Of a DNA stretch of 61,817 bases, positions 17,755-26,851 are shown one piece after another. Under the pieces are notes generated by a model, which did no database searches, was not told the DNA's origin, and saw nothing but the letters and a program-made list of their open reading frames with translations. The translations under genes were made by a program, and so were the position numbers. This DNA comes from Candidatus Kapaibacterium sp. (lineage in GTDB: Bacteria > Bacteroidota > Ignavibacteria > Kapaibacteriales > UBA2268). The stretch is from assembly GCA_028376765.1 (NCBI GenBank), contig JAONBD010000007.1, forward strand, positions 1 to 61,817. The letters are read 5' to 3'. The stretch's first letter is position 1. The number at the start of each line of letters is the position of its first letter.

Positions 17755-18375
17755 ATGAGTAATGTAATTAATAGTGATTACGAAAGTCTAAGATCAGTTT
17801 TATCAGGTGTAAAAATAAATTACTACTATCTATCCTATCGCAGGCTATTTGAGCAATTTATTATTATAATTCTATCACCATTTTGGTTAGTGGTGATAGT
17901 TATTATCAGTGTAATCATAACAGTATATTACTTAAAATCTCCAATTTATTTACAAGAAAGAATCGGATTCTTAGGAAAACCATTTATTATTTATAAGCTA
18001 AGAACCACAAAACATAATAATTATGATTGCACTGATTATATGCTTGAAAGTAAAAATAAATTAGGCAAGTTGCTGAGAAACCATCATTTAGATGAATTGC
18101 CACAACTATTTAATATTTTAATTGGGAATATGAGCTTAATTGGCCCTAGACCTTTCCCACCCGATTATGATAAAGAGTTATTTATGAAAATTCCACAATA
18201 TAGCATCAAATATTACATTAAACCCGGAATAACGGGTTTGTGGCAAATAGCTCCAACCAATAAAAGGTTTCATAACTACGATTTAAAATATTTAAATTCT
18301 ATGAACCCACTAGTTGATTTAGAGATAATTAAACAAACTATTAAAAGGATTATTAACGGAAAAATTAAATCTTAA
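17755..18375 (+). CDS. Polyprenyl-phosphate sugar-1-phosphate transferase (PglC/WbaP family)
   Basis: 206 aa, a minimal phosphoglycosyl transferase. A hydrophobic re-entrant/membrane helix (about residues 34-62) is followed by the catalytic domain: KLRTT, the catalytic Asp-Glu in HHLDELPQLFNIL, GNMSLIGPRP and IKPGITGLWQI. Such enzymes move a sugar-1-phosphate from a nucleotide sugar to undecaprenyl phosphate, the first step of O-antigen, capsule or glycoprotein glycan assembly. Short forms like this resemble PglC; the extra transmembrane region of WbaP is absent. No other glycan genes are nearby apart from the divergent methyltransferase. A ribosome binding site (caggag) precedes the ATG. Confidence 0.88.
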   Translation: MSNVINSDYESLRSVLSGVKINYYYLSYRRLFEQFIIIILSPFWLVVIVIISVIITVYYLKSPIYLQERIGFLGKPFIIYKLRTTKHNNYDCTDYMLESKNKLGKLLRNHHLDELPQLFNILIGNMSLIGPRPFPPDYDKELFMKIPQYSIKYYIKPGITGLWQIAPTNKRFHNYDLKYLNSMNPLVDLEIIKQTIKRIINGKIKS

Positions 18376-18394
18376 TTATAGTATTGATAATCAA

Positions 18395-18418
18395 ACTTTG
18401 ATGTTAAAATATCAAGGT
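18395..18418. terminator. Weak hairpin between convergent genes
   Basis: Eight-base arms actttgat / atcaaggt (one G-T pair) with an 8-nt loop, between the ends of the sugar transferase and the OmpA gene. A short A-run follows but no T-run on either strand, so this is only a possible terminator. Confidence 0.3.
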
Positions 18419-18427
18419 AAAAAACTT

Positions 18428-20656
18428 TTATCTAATTGTTCTAATTTCAATTTCAACAGTTCTTGACATAAATCTTTCTTCAGGGGATTTATAACTATTT
18501 ACACCCGGTGGAAATTCATCAGAACCCACTCCTTTTACACTTCCAAATTTTGCCTTTGGAGCTAAGGATTTTATGTAAGTTTTTACTTCATTGGCTCTTA
18601 CGGCAGATAAGCTCTTGTTAGCTTTAGCACTCCCAAGGTTATCACTATATCCAGTTATATTAATCTCTGACTTAGAGTCAAGTTGATTAACAAATTCTTT
18701 AATTTCTTTTTTAATTCTGCTATTTAATTTTGATTGTGATACTTCAAAAATTGTAAGAGTTAATTTCTCTACTTCAATTTCGGCAGTATCTTTTATTATA
18801 CTTACCTTTTTTGAATAGTTTACTGACATATTCTTCTTATCAAAAACTTCTAATTTTACTTCCAAAGGTTTTAAATTATTTAATTCGCTGGCATTAAATC
18901 TAGTAATTTCTATTGGAAATTTAGCTGAACTAGTGTTTTGTGACTCTTGCAGTAATATATTACTTCCCTGATAGACATTTAGTTCCCAATTAGCTGGAGC
19001 TAAAGTTTTTATATCGGAGTTTTCTGTTAAATATGGGTTGAATGTTTTTGGAATTTCTTTAAAACTCTCCAAATTATTAGCTTTTAAGTCAATAATTATA
19101 GTGCTAGGTTCAACCAATTTTGGCTCTTGATACTTTGCCCTAGATACTGCAAAAAGCAACTCTGGCGTATTTGTTGTGATTACTACTCTTCTATTTTCTG
19201 CATACCCCTGTTGTGATTTTGTTCTAGTTCTATCACTTGGGTAACAGTTAGATTCATCAGCAATTATTGACATTCTGGACTTATCTATTTTAAAGGTTTC
19301 GTTGATATATTTCTGAATAGCTAATGCTCTCCATTTTGCTAGAGTGCAATTATCCTCTGTTGTTGGGTCGATGTAGCCATAAATTGAAATATTAGAATTA
19401 GGGTTTTCTGCTAATCTTTTTCCAATAATATTTAAGTTATTTCTATGATAATTAATGGGAGAAGGTGGAATTTTTGATTCATCAAAATCAAAAGAGTTAT
19501 TAATCTTTTTGTACCTAGTTGGTATTATCTCAGAATTTTCATCAAAGAAAACATAAGGTAAAAGCGGATATACTTCCCTAGTTAATTCAACTTCTAAGTT
19601 GATATGATCAAATGGAATTGGATTACCAATCGAATCTAAACCAATTAATTCTGTTTCTCCAAACGAACTAATGTAAACAGTTGGAGATGCTTCTTTTGCA
19701 AAATCAATTTCAGGTTTTTTTCCTTGAATAAATAGGGTATCAGTTCTGCTTATTTCATTGATACTGAAAATTGTGTCTGAACTTGTCTCCGTGTACTGTT
19801 CGGAGTTTTCTAAGCCAAGTTTAAGATAGGATTTCGCAATAAAATCTTTTGTTATTTGTAATGTGTCAATCTTATAAATTTGTTTATCTATTCTAAAGGA
19901 TTTTGCTTTAGCGAATTTAATTGAAAGACCAGCACTAATCGAAGAGTTAGACCAATCAGAACCAGTTACAAATTCAGAGATTCCGTAATAGTAGTTTATA
20001 TAGGGAGAAATAAACAAGTCGTTAGTAGAGTTTAATGGTAAATCATAGGACACCTGAATAGAAACACCATGCTGAATATTAACAGTTTGATCTATGTCCC
20101 CACTAATTTCATTTCTTTTTCTACCAATTATTTCTCCTGTTTCTTCATTATAGAATGCTCCAGTATTGGTTGGTTTTGTTAGTAGCTCAGATTGCGAAAA
20201 ACTTTTACCAATCAGCAAACCGAATCTGTAACCAAAGCCAATGTTGATATTATACGGAAGTGTATAATCTAATCGTGGTTCAAAGTAAACGGTTGATAAT
20301 TTTGTATCTAATATATGATTAAACTCACCATCGGCAAAATCGCCCGTGGGCAAGTAAACAAATGTAGATTCACTACTTTCTAACTTGCCGTCTTGGGTTT
20401 GGTAACCTAAAGTTCCAGTTAAATAGAAGGAATTGCTTAGAGGTAATCCAGCATAAATATTAGGTTTAAGGGCAAGACCACTGCCATCAGTAAATTCGGG
20501 ACAACAGCTTGGGGCATTTTGTAAAGAGCTAAAAGATGCTCTATGTGTATTCTGACCGAAATCTATTCCAGCTCCTAAAAAATAAGACTGCTTATTAAAT
20601 GCAGATTGAGCAGATAATAATATTGGTATCATTAGTATTAATAGTATATTTTTCAT
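18428..20656 (-). CDS. Outer-membrane protein with porin-like N-terminus and two OmpA-like domains
   Basis: 742 aa with a signal peptide (about 1-16, ILLSAQS). Residues 20-250 form a beta-barrel-like region (FYLTGTLGYQTQDGKL, NIGFGYRFGLLIGKSF, alternating strands). Two OmpA_C-like peptidoglycan-binding domains follow: one near 400-500 (NSNISIYGYIDPTTEDNC, then NRRVVITT) and one at the C-terminus (about 640-742, EINITGYSDNLGSAKANKSL, ending RTVEIEIRTI). It should sit in the outer membrane and hold the cell wall. It starts immediately after the stop of the LamG/sorting-domain gene with no spacer, so the two are probably translated together and may form a surface complex. Confidence 0.8.
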   Translation of the reverse strand: MKNILLILMIPILLSAQSAFNKQSYFLGAGIDFGQNTHRASFSSLQNAPSCCPEFTDGSGLALKPNIYAGLPLSNSFYLTGTLGYQTQDGKLESSESTFVYLPTGDFADGEFNHILDTKLSTVYFEPRLDYTLPYNINIGFGYRFGLLIGKSFSQSELLTKPTNTGAFYNEETGEIIGRKRNEISGDIDQTVNIQHGVSIQVSYDLPLNSTNDLFISPYINYYYGISEFVTGSDWSNSSISAGLSIKFAKAKSFRIDKQIYKIDTLQITKDFIAKSYLKLGLENSEQYTETSSDTIFSINEISRTDTLFIQGKKPEIDFAKEASPTVYISSFGETELIGLDSIGNPIPFDHINLEVELTREVYPLLPYVFFDENSEIIPTRYKKINNSFDFDESKIPPSPINYHRNNLNIIGKRLAENPNSNISIYGYIDPTTEDNCTLAKWRALAIQKYINETFKIDKSRMSIIADESNCYPSDRTRTKSQQGYAENRRVVITTNTPELLFAVSRAKYQEPKLVEPSTIIIDLKANNLESFKEIPKTFNPYLTENSDIKTLAPANWELNVYQGSNILLQESQNTSSAKFPIEITRFNASELNNLKPLEVKLEVFDKKNMSVNYSKKVSIIKDTAEIEVEKLTLTIFEVSQSKLNSRIKKEIKEFVNQLDSKSEINITGYSDNLGSAKANKSLSAVRANEVKTYIKSLAPKAKFGSVKGVGSDEFPPGVNSYKSPEERFMSRTVEIEIRTIR

Positions 20657-23041
20657 TTACTTAACTATAAAAAATCTTTTTGATAATTTTTGGGTTGGTG
20701 TCCTAAGAACATAAAAATATGATCCAGGGGTCAAATTATTAGTGAAATATTCTACTTGATATTTGCCAGGTACAAAGTAACTATCTACTATGACATCACT
20801 CAAAAAACCACTGCTGTTATAGAGCGTGATAGAGCTATTACCAGGTTCAATGAGGCTGAAATCAAAGTTAATTTTTTCCCTTGCAGGGTTAGGTGCTACA
20901 TTGCCAAGCTCAAGCCAATCTTCTGCAAAAAATAGCCTTGTAATCTCGCCATTTTCACAAATGTCTTCAAGTAATATTATACCAGATTCGATTTTAATAT
21001 CTGCTATACCATTAATCACTTCTAAATTGGATATTAAGATTTCTGGAATAGATTCGTTTCCAAGAGTTAATCGAACTTCACCAATATTATACTCTTGGTT
21101 AACATTTTCAAGATTTGGTTTCAAGGAAATTGGAAATGTTCTTATGTATATATTTAAATCATCTTCTGTAAAGTTACCATCAAATAATGGATTGATAACC
21201 GTGCTATTATATGTTAAATCAAATTTAATAGAATCAATTTCTGATATATCTAGTTTGCTAGGGTTTTTAAGCTCAAGTATCAAATCTCTTGTATCACCAG
21301 CTTTTCCACTTATATCTTTTACCTTCAAATCAAATATCGCTCTATGTTTTCCATTAGCTTCCACAAAAATACTATCATAAGATATTCCGCATTTTGATTG
21401 GCTAGTAACTATAATTGTGGCACTACTTGGGCCTCCAATTGGGAGAAAAGATAAATCAAATTTGAATGTTGAACTTGGGATAAGGTTAGTGTTTGGGGTG
21501 AATGTACTTGTATTTATTTCAAACTCAGAACTGTTACTAATTACCTCAAGATTTAATAATTCGATATTTGTCGTTCCAGTATTTTCAAAATTAATTGTGC
21601 TTATATCCAATATATCAACTTCTTTATTCCCAAGATTAATATTTCTGGAATATTCTTTCTCCAGATAAGTATAATTTGCTTTTATTTCAACTGGGTAGGT
21701 TAAATCACAATTTTCAAATTGGACAGAACCAATTTCAGTAAAAGTACCAAAAGAACTGGGTGTAAAAGTAATGGAATAATTTTCAGTAGTATTTACTGGC
21801 TGAGTTGAATAGGTGCTAGAAGAAATTTCGGTATTTGGCAAATCAATCCCCTTGAATATTAAGCCATCATCAACATTCAAATTTGCTATGCTTATTTGAG
21901 CTACCAAAAATGAGTTGCTTTCACATGAAACTAGTTCGCCAAAATCTATACTTTGAGGTATATCAATAGAAACTTGTTTTTCACCTTCAAGATACAGAAT
22001 CAAAGGTTGTACTCCAAAGGGGTTATTTACATAAATAGTGTCATAAAAAACACCTTCATTTGGAGGATTAAATGTCAACCCTAATATGTAGGGCTGCTGA
22101 TCTAACAAATTTTCATTTGTTGTTGGGTTCTGTATTGTAAATGCTTCGCCATTTACTAGATCAAAATTTTCAATAATAAATTCTGAAGGACCTTCATTTT
22201 TGATATTGATAAATAAAGTTGAATCCGTTTTACACTGTATATTTCCAAAATTGATATTTTCATTTTGAGTAGATAGTTGTTCCTTTCTAGCAGAAAATAA
22301 AATTAAAACCTCTTTTTCAGATAAAACCCTTTCATAAATTCTAATTTCATCTAGATTCCCTGTCAGATTATTTCCTGCGGTTTCACCATCATAGAACCTT
22401 GCAAACTGAATTAATTGATTTTCAGTGAATGGTAATTGCGGGTTAAAATATTCTGCACTATCAACTTTAACTCCATTAAAGTAAAGTTCTACCTTATTAT
22501 TAGAATAATCTCTTAAGCCAGCTGCATGATACCATACATCTTTTTGCCAACCACCTACGGGTTTATAATTTAAATCTGCCAAATTATTAACTGCAGAATT
22601 AGCTACACCACCTGGACCATCAACTATAAATGCTAGCTCATCTTTTGGAGCGGTCAAAGAACCTAAACCAAGTAAAATATCACTTTGGTTAGCATCATCA
22701 GCAAATGACACAAAAGTTTGAAAAAGACCAGTAGCACTGTTTTGAGGAAGTGAATCGAGTTTAAACCATACAGACCAAGTAAAGCCGTTTGAAGAGACTA
22801 ACTCTAGTGACCTATTGCTAGGAAAATCAATATATTCACCTTGCTGAAAATTTAGTGATTGATCTAGCTTTCCAATAGTACAACTTGGAGAACCTATAAT
22901 TGTTCCATCAATGCCTGTTCCGAGCGAATCATTAGCATTGCAGTTCATTGGCCAATATCCTACAAGTCCATCATAAATGTTTTGTGCGTTTAAATTTACA
23001 CAAGTAATTGTAAACAATAGAATTATAAATAGAAATTTCAT
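20657..23041 (-). CDS. Secreted LamG-domain protein with T9SS sorting domain
   Basis: 794 aa. Signal peptide 1-19 (ends LNAQ), then a LamG/concanavalin-like domain (about 22-250, GLVGYWPMNCNANDSLGTG, WSVWFKLDSLPQ, LDEIRIYERVLSEKEV). Several beta-sandwich repeats of the hydin/DUF1573-like or choice-of-anchor kind follow (about 260-570, e.g. NFGNIQCKTDSTLFINIKN and DFGELVSCES). The last about 80 residues, LGNVAPNPAREKINFDFSL to KRFFIVK, are a type A T9SS sorting domain. It should be exported by type IX secretion and displayed on the surface. Ligand unknown. It is the first gene of a two-gene unit with the OmpA protein. Confidence 0.82.
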   Translation of the reverse strand: MKFLFIILLFTITCVNLNAQNIYDGLVGYWPMNCNANDSLGTGIDGTIIGSPSCTIGKLDQSLNFQQGEYIDFPSNRSLELVSSNGFTWSVWFKLDSLPQNSATGLFQTFVSFADDANQSDILLGLGSLTAPKDELAFIVDGPGGVANSAVNNLADLNYKPVGGWQKDVWYHAAGLRDYSNNKVELYFNGVKVDSAEYFNPQLPFTENQLIQFARFYDGETAGNNLTGNLDEIRIYERVLSEKEVLILFSARKEQLSTQNENINFGNIQCKTDSTLFINIKNEGPSEFIIENFDLVNGEAFTIQNPTTNENLLDQQPYILGLTFNPPNEGVFYDTIYVNNPFGVQPLILYLEGEKQVSIDIPQSIDFGELVSCESNSFLVAQISIANLNVDDGLIFKGIDLPNTEISSSTYSTQPVNTTENYSITFTPSSFGTFTEIGSVQFENCDLTYPVEIKANYTYLEKEYSRNINLGNKEVDILDISTINFENTGTTNIELLNLEVISNSSEFEINTSTFTPNTNLIPSSTFKFDLSFLPIGGPSSATIIVTSQSKCGISYDSIFVEANGKHRAIFDLKVKDISGKAGDTRDLILELKNPSKLDISEIDSIKFDLTYNSTVINPLFDGNFTEDDLNIYIRTFPISLKPNLENVNQEYNIGEVRLTLGNESIPEILISNLEVINGIADIKIESGIILLEDICENGEITRLFFAEDWLELGNVAPNPAREKINFDFSLIEPGNSSITLYNSSGFLSDVIVDSYFVPGKYQVEYFTNNLTPGSYFYVLRTPTQKLSKRFFIVK

Positions 23042-23159
23042 TATCTTAGTTTGATTATTCTGTTAATATTAATTAGACTGCAAGAACCTTGCCTATTGAT
23101 GCAACTTCAAATTAATTTACTAAAAATCCAATAGTAGTATTTACCTAATAAATAATGAA

Positions 23160-23190
23160 TTTGATATTGGATGATGATTTCTTATATTTA
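23160..23190 (+). promoter_or_regulatory. Bacteroidota-type promoter for the M1 peptidase operon
   Basis: TTTG (23160-23163), exactly 19 nt, then TATATTTA (23183-23190; last base differs from TAnnTTTG). Predicted transcription start is about 20 nt before the TTG start codon at 23215. Confidence 0.5.
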
Positions 23191-23214
23191 TATTTTTATA
23201 TCCCTTGGTGAAAC

Positions 23215-25113
23215 TTGAAAATATTTTTTTTAGTTCTAATATTAGTAGCATCTTTGAACGCTCAAATCCCAGACCCGTATTCTCCAAGTACAAAGGCTTT
23301 CGATGTAATCTCTTATAATGCTTTTATATCATTCCCAAAGGTTAATGTAGAAAATTATATAGAATCTTCTTGTACGATTTCATTTAATTGGGTTGAAAAT
23401 ACACCTTCTGAAGAGAAGAATTTTGTTTTCCACTTAGAAGGGCTTGAAATAAATTCAGTAGTTGATTTAAACGGAAATAACTATGATTTTACAATAGAGC
23501 AATCAGACGAGATAGAAATAAAGTATTATTCGATAAATTTAGAAGAAGCTCAAAATATTTCAAGCTTAGTTATTGAATATTCAGGTGATATGCAAGCCGA
23601 ACAGTTTAGTAATTGGGGTGGAGTTCATAACGATTCGAGAGGCTTATATGCAGTTGGTGTTGGCTTCAGAAATCCTTATATATCGGCTACTCGCCATTGG
23701 CTCCCTTGTTTTGATCACCCTTCAGATAAAGCTAAATTTAATCTTGTTTTTGAAGTGCCTAAAGGCAAAAAAGTAGCGTCAATTGGAGAATTGCAAAAAG
23801 TTGATTTAGGTAATACTTATGATACTTATGTTTGGAAAACAGAACTAGAAACAGCTAGCTACTTAGTTTCTTTTTTAGTGTCTGATTTTGTTGAAACTAA
23901 TATTGATGATGCATCAAGCCCAATAAGTATTTATCATTATGATAAAGACCAGGAGGTAATTGATTTTGCATTCAAAAATTTACCTGATATGCTATCAAAT
24001 TTTGAGGAAACATTTGATGAAGCATATCCCTTTGAAAAAGTAGGTTACTTCTTGATGGAAACTCCTGCAGCTATGGAGCATCAAACTTTAGTTGCCATAA
24101 ATCAATCTACAGTTTATGGTTATTTTAATCAAAAAGACACAAATGGTTCTACAATTTCCCATGAACTAGCACATCACTGGTTTGGTAATCTTATTTCTCC
24201 AACTGATTTTAGAGATGCTTGGTTGAATGAATCATTTGCTTCATTTTCTGAGGCCGTTCATCTCGAATCTCAAAGTATGGACAAAAAAGTATTTTGGTCG
24301 AAAATCAAAGAAGATGGTGCTGCATTTTTAGGAGGTATATCACTAACTGAAGGTGCTATTCCTATATATGGCTTCGATAAAGACGAGAGCTCTAATTATC
24401 CTGGTACAATTTATAGAAAAGGATCTGTAGTCTTAGCGTTGTTAAGACATAAGTTGGGTAAAGAAGTTTTTGAAAAATGTATTATTGACTATATAGATAA
24501 GTTTAAATTTGGCAATGTGTCAACTTCAGAAATGAAACTAGCATTTGAAGAATCTTCAAATGTAGATTTAAGTTCATTTTTTAATGATTGGATATATGGC
24601 AAAGGATGGCCAGTTATATCATATCGCCAGTACACAGATGGAGAGCAATCAACGCTGATTATAGATCAATTACAATCTGAGGTATGGAACGAATATTCTG
24701 AGTTATGGATTCCAATTTCTTGGATTGATGAAAATGGTAACGAGCAAGATTCTACATTTAAAATTACCCCCATAGATAATATAATTAAACTAGGAAATAA
24801 TGTCCCTTATTCTGATGTAAAGGTAAATGATTCAGATAATATGTATATACCAACTCAGCTTATTAAATCTTCTGGGATTGATTATGAAATCAAAGATATA
24901 ATAAGATATAATCAAAAATCATCAACTATCGAAATTATTGATGGTGATCTTAACTGCCCTAATGTGAGAATCATCAACATCAATGGCAAGTTAATTATCG
25001 ATGAAAAAAGTTGTACAAAAAAAATTGTAACAAATTCATTTTTAAAGGGTCTATATTTGATAGAAATTAAAGAAAATGGAAAAGAGTATTTTGGAAAGGT
25101 AATTGTAAATTAA
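23215..25113 (+). CDS. M1-family zinc aminopeptidase with T9SS-like C-terminus
   Basis: 632 aa, TTG start at 23215, which is followed directly by a signal peptide (1-16, ending SLNAQ). The zinc site is H316-E-L-A-H320 with the third ligand E339 in WLNESFASF (HExxH-x18-E). The exopeptidase motif is AAMEH (284-289 region) instead of GAMEN, a variant common in bacterial M1 enzymes. The last about 70 residues (IEIIDGDLNCPNVRIININ to GKEYFGKVIVN) look like a type IX sorting domain, so the enzyme is probably secreted or surface-bound and degrades peptides outside the cell. It heads a tight operon with the YggS-like, lipoprotein and RsbU-like genes. Confidence 0.88.
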   Translation: MKIFFLVLILVASLNAQIPDPYSPSTKAFDVISYNAFISFPKVNVENYIESSCTISFNWVENTPSEEKNFVFHLEGLEINSVVDLNGNNYDFTIEQSDEIEIKYYSINLEEAQNISSLVIEYSGDMQAEQFSNWGGVHNDSRGLYAVGVGFRNPYISATRHWLPCFDHPSDKAKFNLVFEVPKGKKVASIGELQKVDLGNTYDTYVWKTELETASYLVSFLVSDFVETNIDDASSPISIYHYDKDQEVIDFAFKNLPDMLSNFEETFDEAYPFEKVGYFLMETPAAMEHQTLVAINQSTVYGYFNQKDTNGSTISHELAHHWFGNLISPTDFRDAWLNESFASFSEAVHLESQSMDKKVFWSKIKEDGAAFLGGISLTEGAIPIYGFDKDESSNYPGTIYRKGSVVLALLRHKLGKEVFEKCIIDYIDKFKFGNVSTSEMKLAFEESSNVDLSSFFNDWIYGKGWPVISYRQYTDGEQSTLIIDQLQSEVWNEYSELWIPISWIDENGNEQDSTFKITPIDNIIKLGNNVPYSDVKVNDSDNMYIPTQLIKSSGIDYEIKDIIRYNQKSSTIEIIDGDLNCPNVRIININGKLIIDEKSCTKKIVTNSFLKGLYLIEIKENGKEYFGKVIVN

Positions 25114-25118
25114 TAATT

Positions 25119-25823
25119 ATGATAAGTAAAGAAGACCTATCATCAAATCTTGATGGCATAAATTCCAGAATATCAATTGCTTGTAAAGAAGTTGATAGAG
25201 ACAAAGATGCTGTTAAATTGATACCTGTTTCCAAAGTATTTCCTCCTGAAGTATTAGCTTTAGCTCAAGAAATTGGTGTTAAATATTTTGGTGAGAGCTA
25301 TGCTCAAGAGCTAAAATCAAAATATGAATGGTTCGAAAGTAATAATCTTAAGCAACCAGAGTGGCACTTTATTGGACATCTTCAAAGAAATAAGGTAAAG
25401 TACATTGCACCTTTTGTTCACACAATTCATGCTGTCGATTCCTTGAAACTAGCAAAAGCAATAAACAAAGAAGCAATAAAATCTGATAGAGTAATAAATA
25501 TATTGTTACAAGTAAACACCTCTGAAGAAGAATCAAAATATGGTTTTACAGATAATGAGCTATTAAGTTCTGTAATTGAAATCAATAACTTAAGTAATGT
25601 AAAAATAAATGGTTTAATGACAATTGCTGGATTAGATGCCACAATTGATGAAAATATAATAGAGTTTAGAAAACTCAAAGAAATGAAACACAAAGTATCA
25701 AAATTAATTGATACTGAACTAAAAGAACTATCCATGGGTATGTCTGCTGATTTTGAAGAGGCAATAAAAAATGGTTCTACAATTGTTAGGGTAGGTAGTG
25801 CTATCTTTGGAAATAGGAAGTAA
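25119..25823 (+). CDS. YggS-family PLP-binding protein
   Basis: 234 aa, a single TIM-barrel domain of the PLP homeostasis protein family (PLPHP/YggS/YlmE). The PLP lysine is in LIPVSKVFPPEVL (about residue 35), followed by the signatures YFGESYAQEL and WHFIGHLQRNKVKYI and the C-terminal SMGMSADFEEAI and GSTIVRVGSAIFG. It buffers free PLP and affects amino acid balance; no enzyme activity is known for the family. It lies 5 nt after the peptidase gene and 5 nt before the lipoprotein gene. Confidence 0.95.
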   Translation: MISKEDLSSNLDGINSRISIACKEVDRDKDAVKLIPVSKVFPPEVLALAQEIGVKYFGESYAQELKSKYEWFESNNLKQPEWHFIGHLQRNKVKYIAPFVHTIHAVDSLKLAKAINKEAIKSDRVINILLQVNTSEEESKYGFTDNELLSSVIEINNLSNVKINGLMTIAGLDATIDENIIEFRKLKEMKHKVSKLIDTELKELSMGMSADFEEAIKNGSTIVRVGSAIFGNRK

Positions 25824-25828
25824 ATTAA

Positions 25829-26851
25829 ATGAAAAAAATCTTTGTAATCATATTATCATTGCTTGTATTATCATGTACCCAAGGCGTACGTGTCGAAAAC
25901 GATTTTTTAGATGAGATTAGAGTTTTAATAGCAAGTACTGAAACACAAAATTCTTTAAAAATTATTGGTCAGAAAAGCGGAACAGAGTATAGCTCAAATT
26001 TAACAGCGGCCGATGGACTTGGTGGTAATATTCCTAAGATTCTCAGAGAAGAGGATGATCTTTTTATTGTTTACAAAGAAAATAAAACAATTATATCGCT
26101 TGATGAAGATGATTTTTCATTAAAAACTAAATATGAAATTACTGATATTGGGTCACCATTAGATTTACATTTTCCAAATACTTCTAATGGATATTTTACG
26201 GTTGAGGGATCTGATACTATCTATATTCTTGATAGAATATCCAAAGAGATTGCACAGATTAATATTCCAGTTTCATCACAACCAAACAAAGTAACTAGTA
26301 TTGCTAATAAGCTTTATGTTACCATGAAAGATGAGAATAGCATTTTAGTTGTCACAACAAATACCAAACAAGAATTAGCAAGTATTTCAACACCAGGAAT
26401 TGTAGAGCAATTTATTTTCAGAGAAAATTCTACTGAATTAGTAGCTATTTGCAAGAACAATTTAGGAATGTTAAGTGCCGTATATATTGATACAGAGACC
26501 AACACAATTACTTCTGAAGTTGAAATGATGACCGATGAAAATCAAGAAAATCCGCCTCAAGTTCTTTGCATTGCTTCAACTCCAGAATTATTCGATTTTA
26601 TATGGGTTGGTACTGATAATGGAGTTTTCCGTGTTGACTTAAGAGATAAAAATAGAGTAGATTATTTTGATTTAAATCTTCAGGTATTAAATATTTATTT
26701 TAACATTAGAGATGTAAATAATTCTATGATTTATCTCGGGAAGTCTTCCAATGGTGCTGCCAAGCTAGTGCAAGTAGATCCCCTACAGTTTTCAGAGCAA
26801 TCAAATGTTCCATTGGATGATAATATCCAATTAATTTATCCCCTTTTTTAA
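25829..26851 (+). CDS. Lipoprotein with propeller-like repeats
   Basis: 340 aa. The signal peptide ends with a lipobox (VLSC, C16), so the mature protein is lipidated. The remainder is a series of beta-strand repeats such as SNGYFTVEGSDTIYILDR, NKLYVTMKDENSILVV and FDFIWVGTDNGVFRVD, the texture of a YVTN/two-component-type beta-propeller. I do not recognise a precise family. Its stop codon directly abuts the start of the RsbU-type phosphatase with no spacer, suggesting coupled expression. Confidence 0.65.
   Translation: MKKIFVIILSLLVLSCTQGVRVENDFLDEIRVLIASTETQNSLKIIGQKSGTEYSSNLTAADGLGGNIPKILREEDDLFIVYKENKTIISLDEDDFSLKTKYEITDIGSPLDLHFPNTSNGYFTVEGSDTIYILDRISKEIAQINIPVSSQPNKVTSIANKLYVTMKDENSILVVTTNTKQELASISTPGIVEQFIFRENSTELVAICKNNLGMLSAVYIDTETNTITSEVEMMTDENQENPPQVLCIASTPELFDFIWVGTDNGVFRVDLRDKNRVDYFDLNLQVLNIYFNIRDVNNSMIYLGKSSNGAAKLVQVDPLQFSEQSNVPLDDNIQLIYPLF

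Noticed and set aside
20826-21380. 184-codon plus-strand ORF inside the LamG protein gene
   Set aside because: It is antisense to a well-supported domain protein, has a composition biased to Ser/Ile/Leu as expected from the complementary strand, and shows no family motif.
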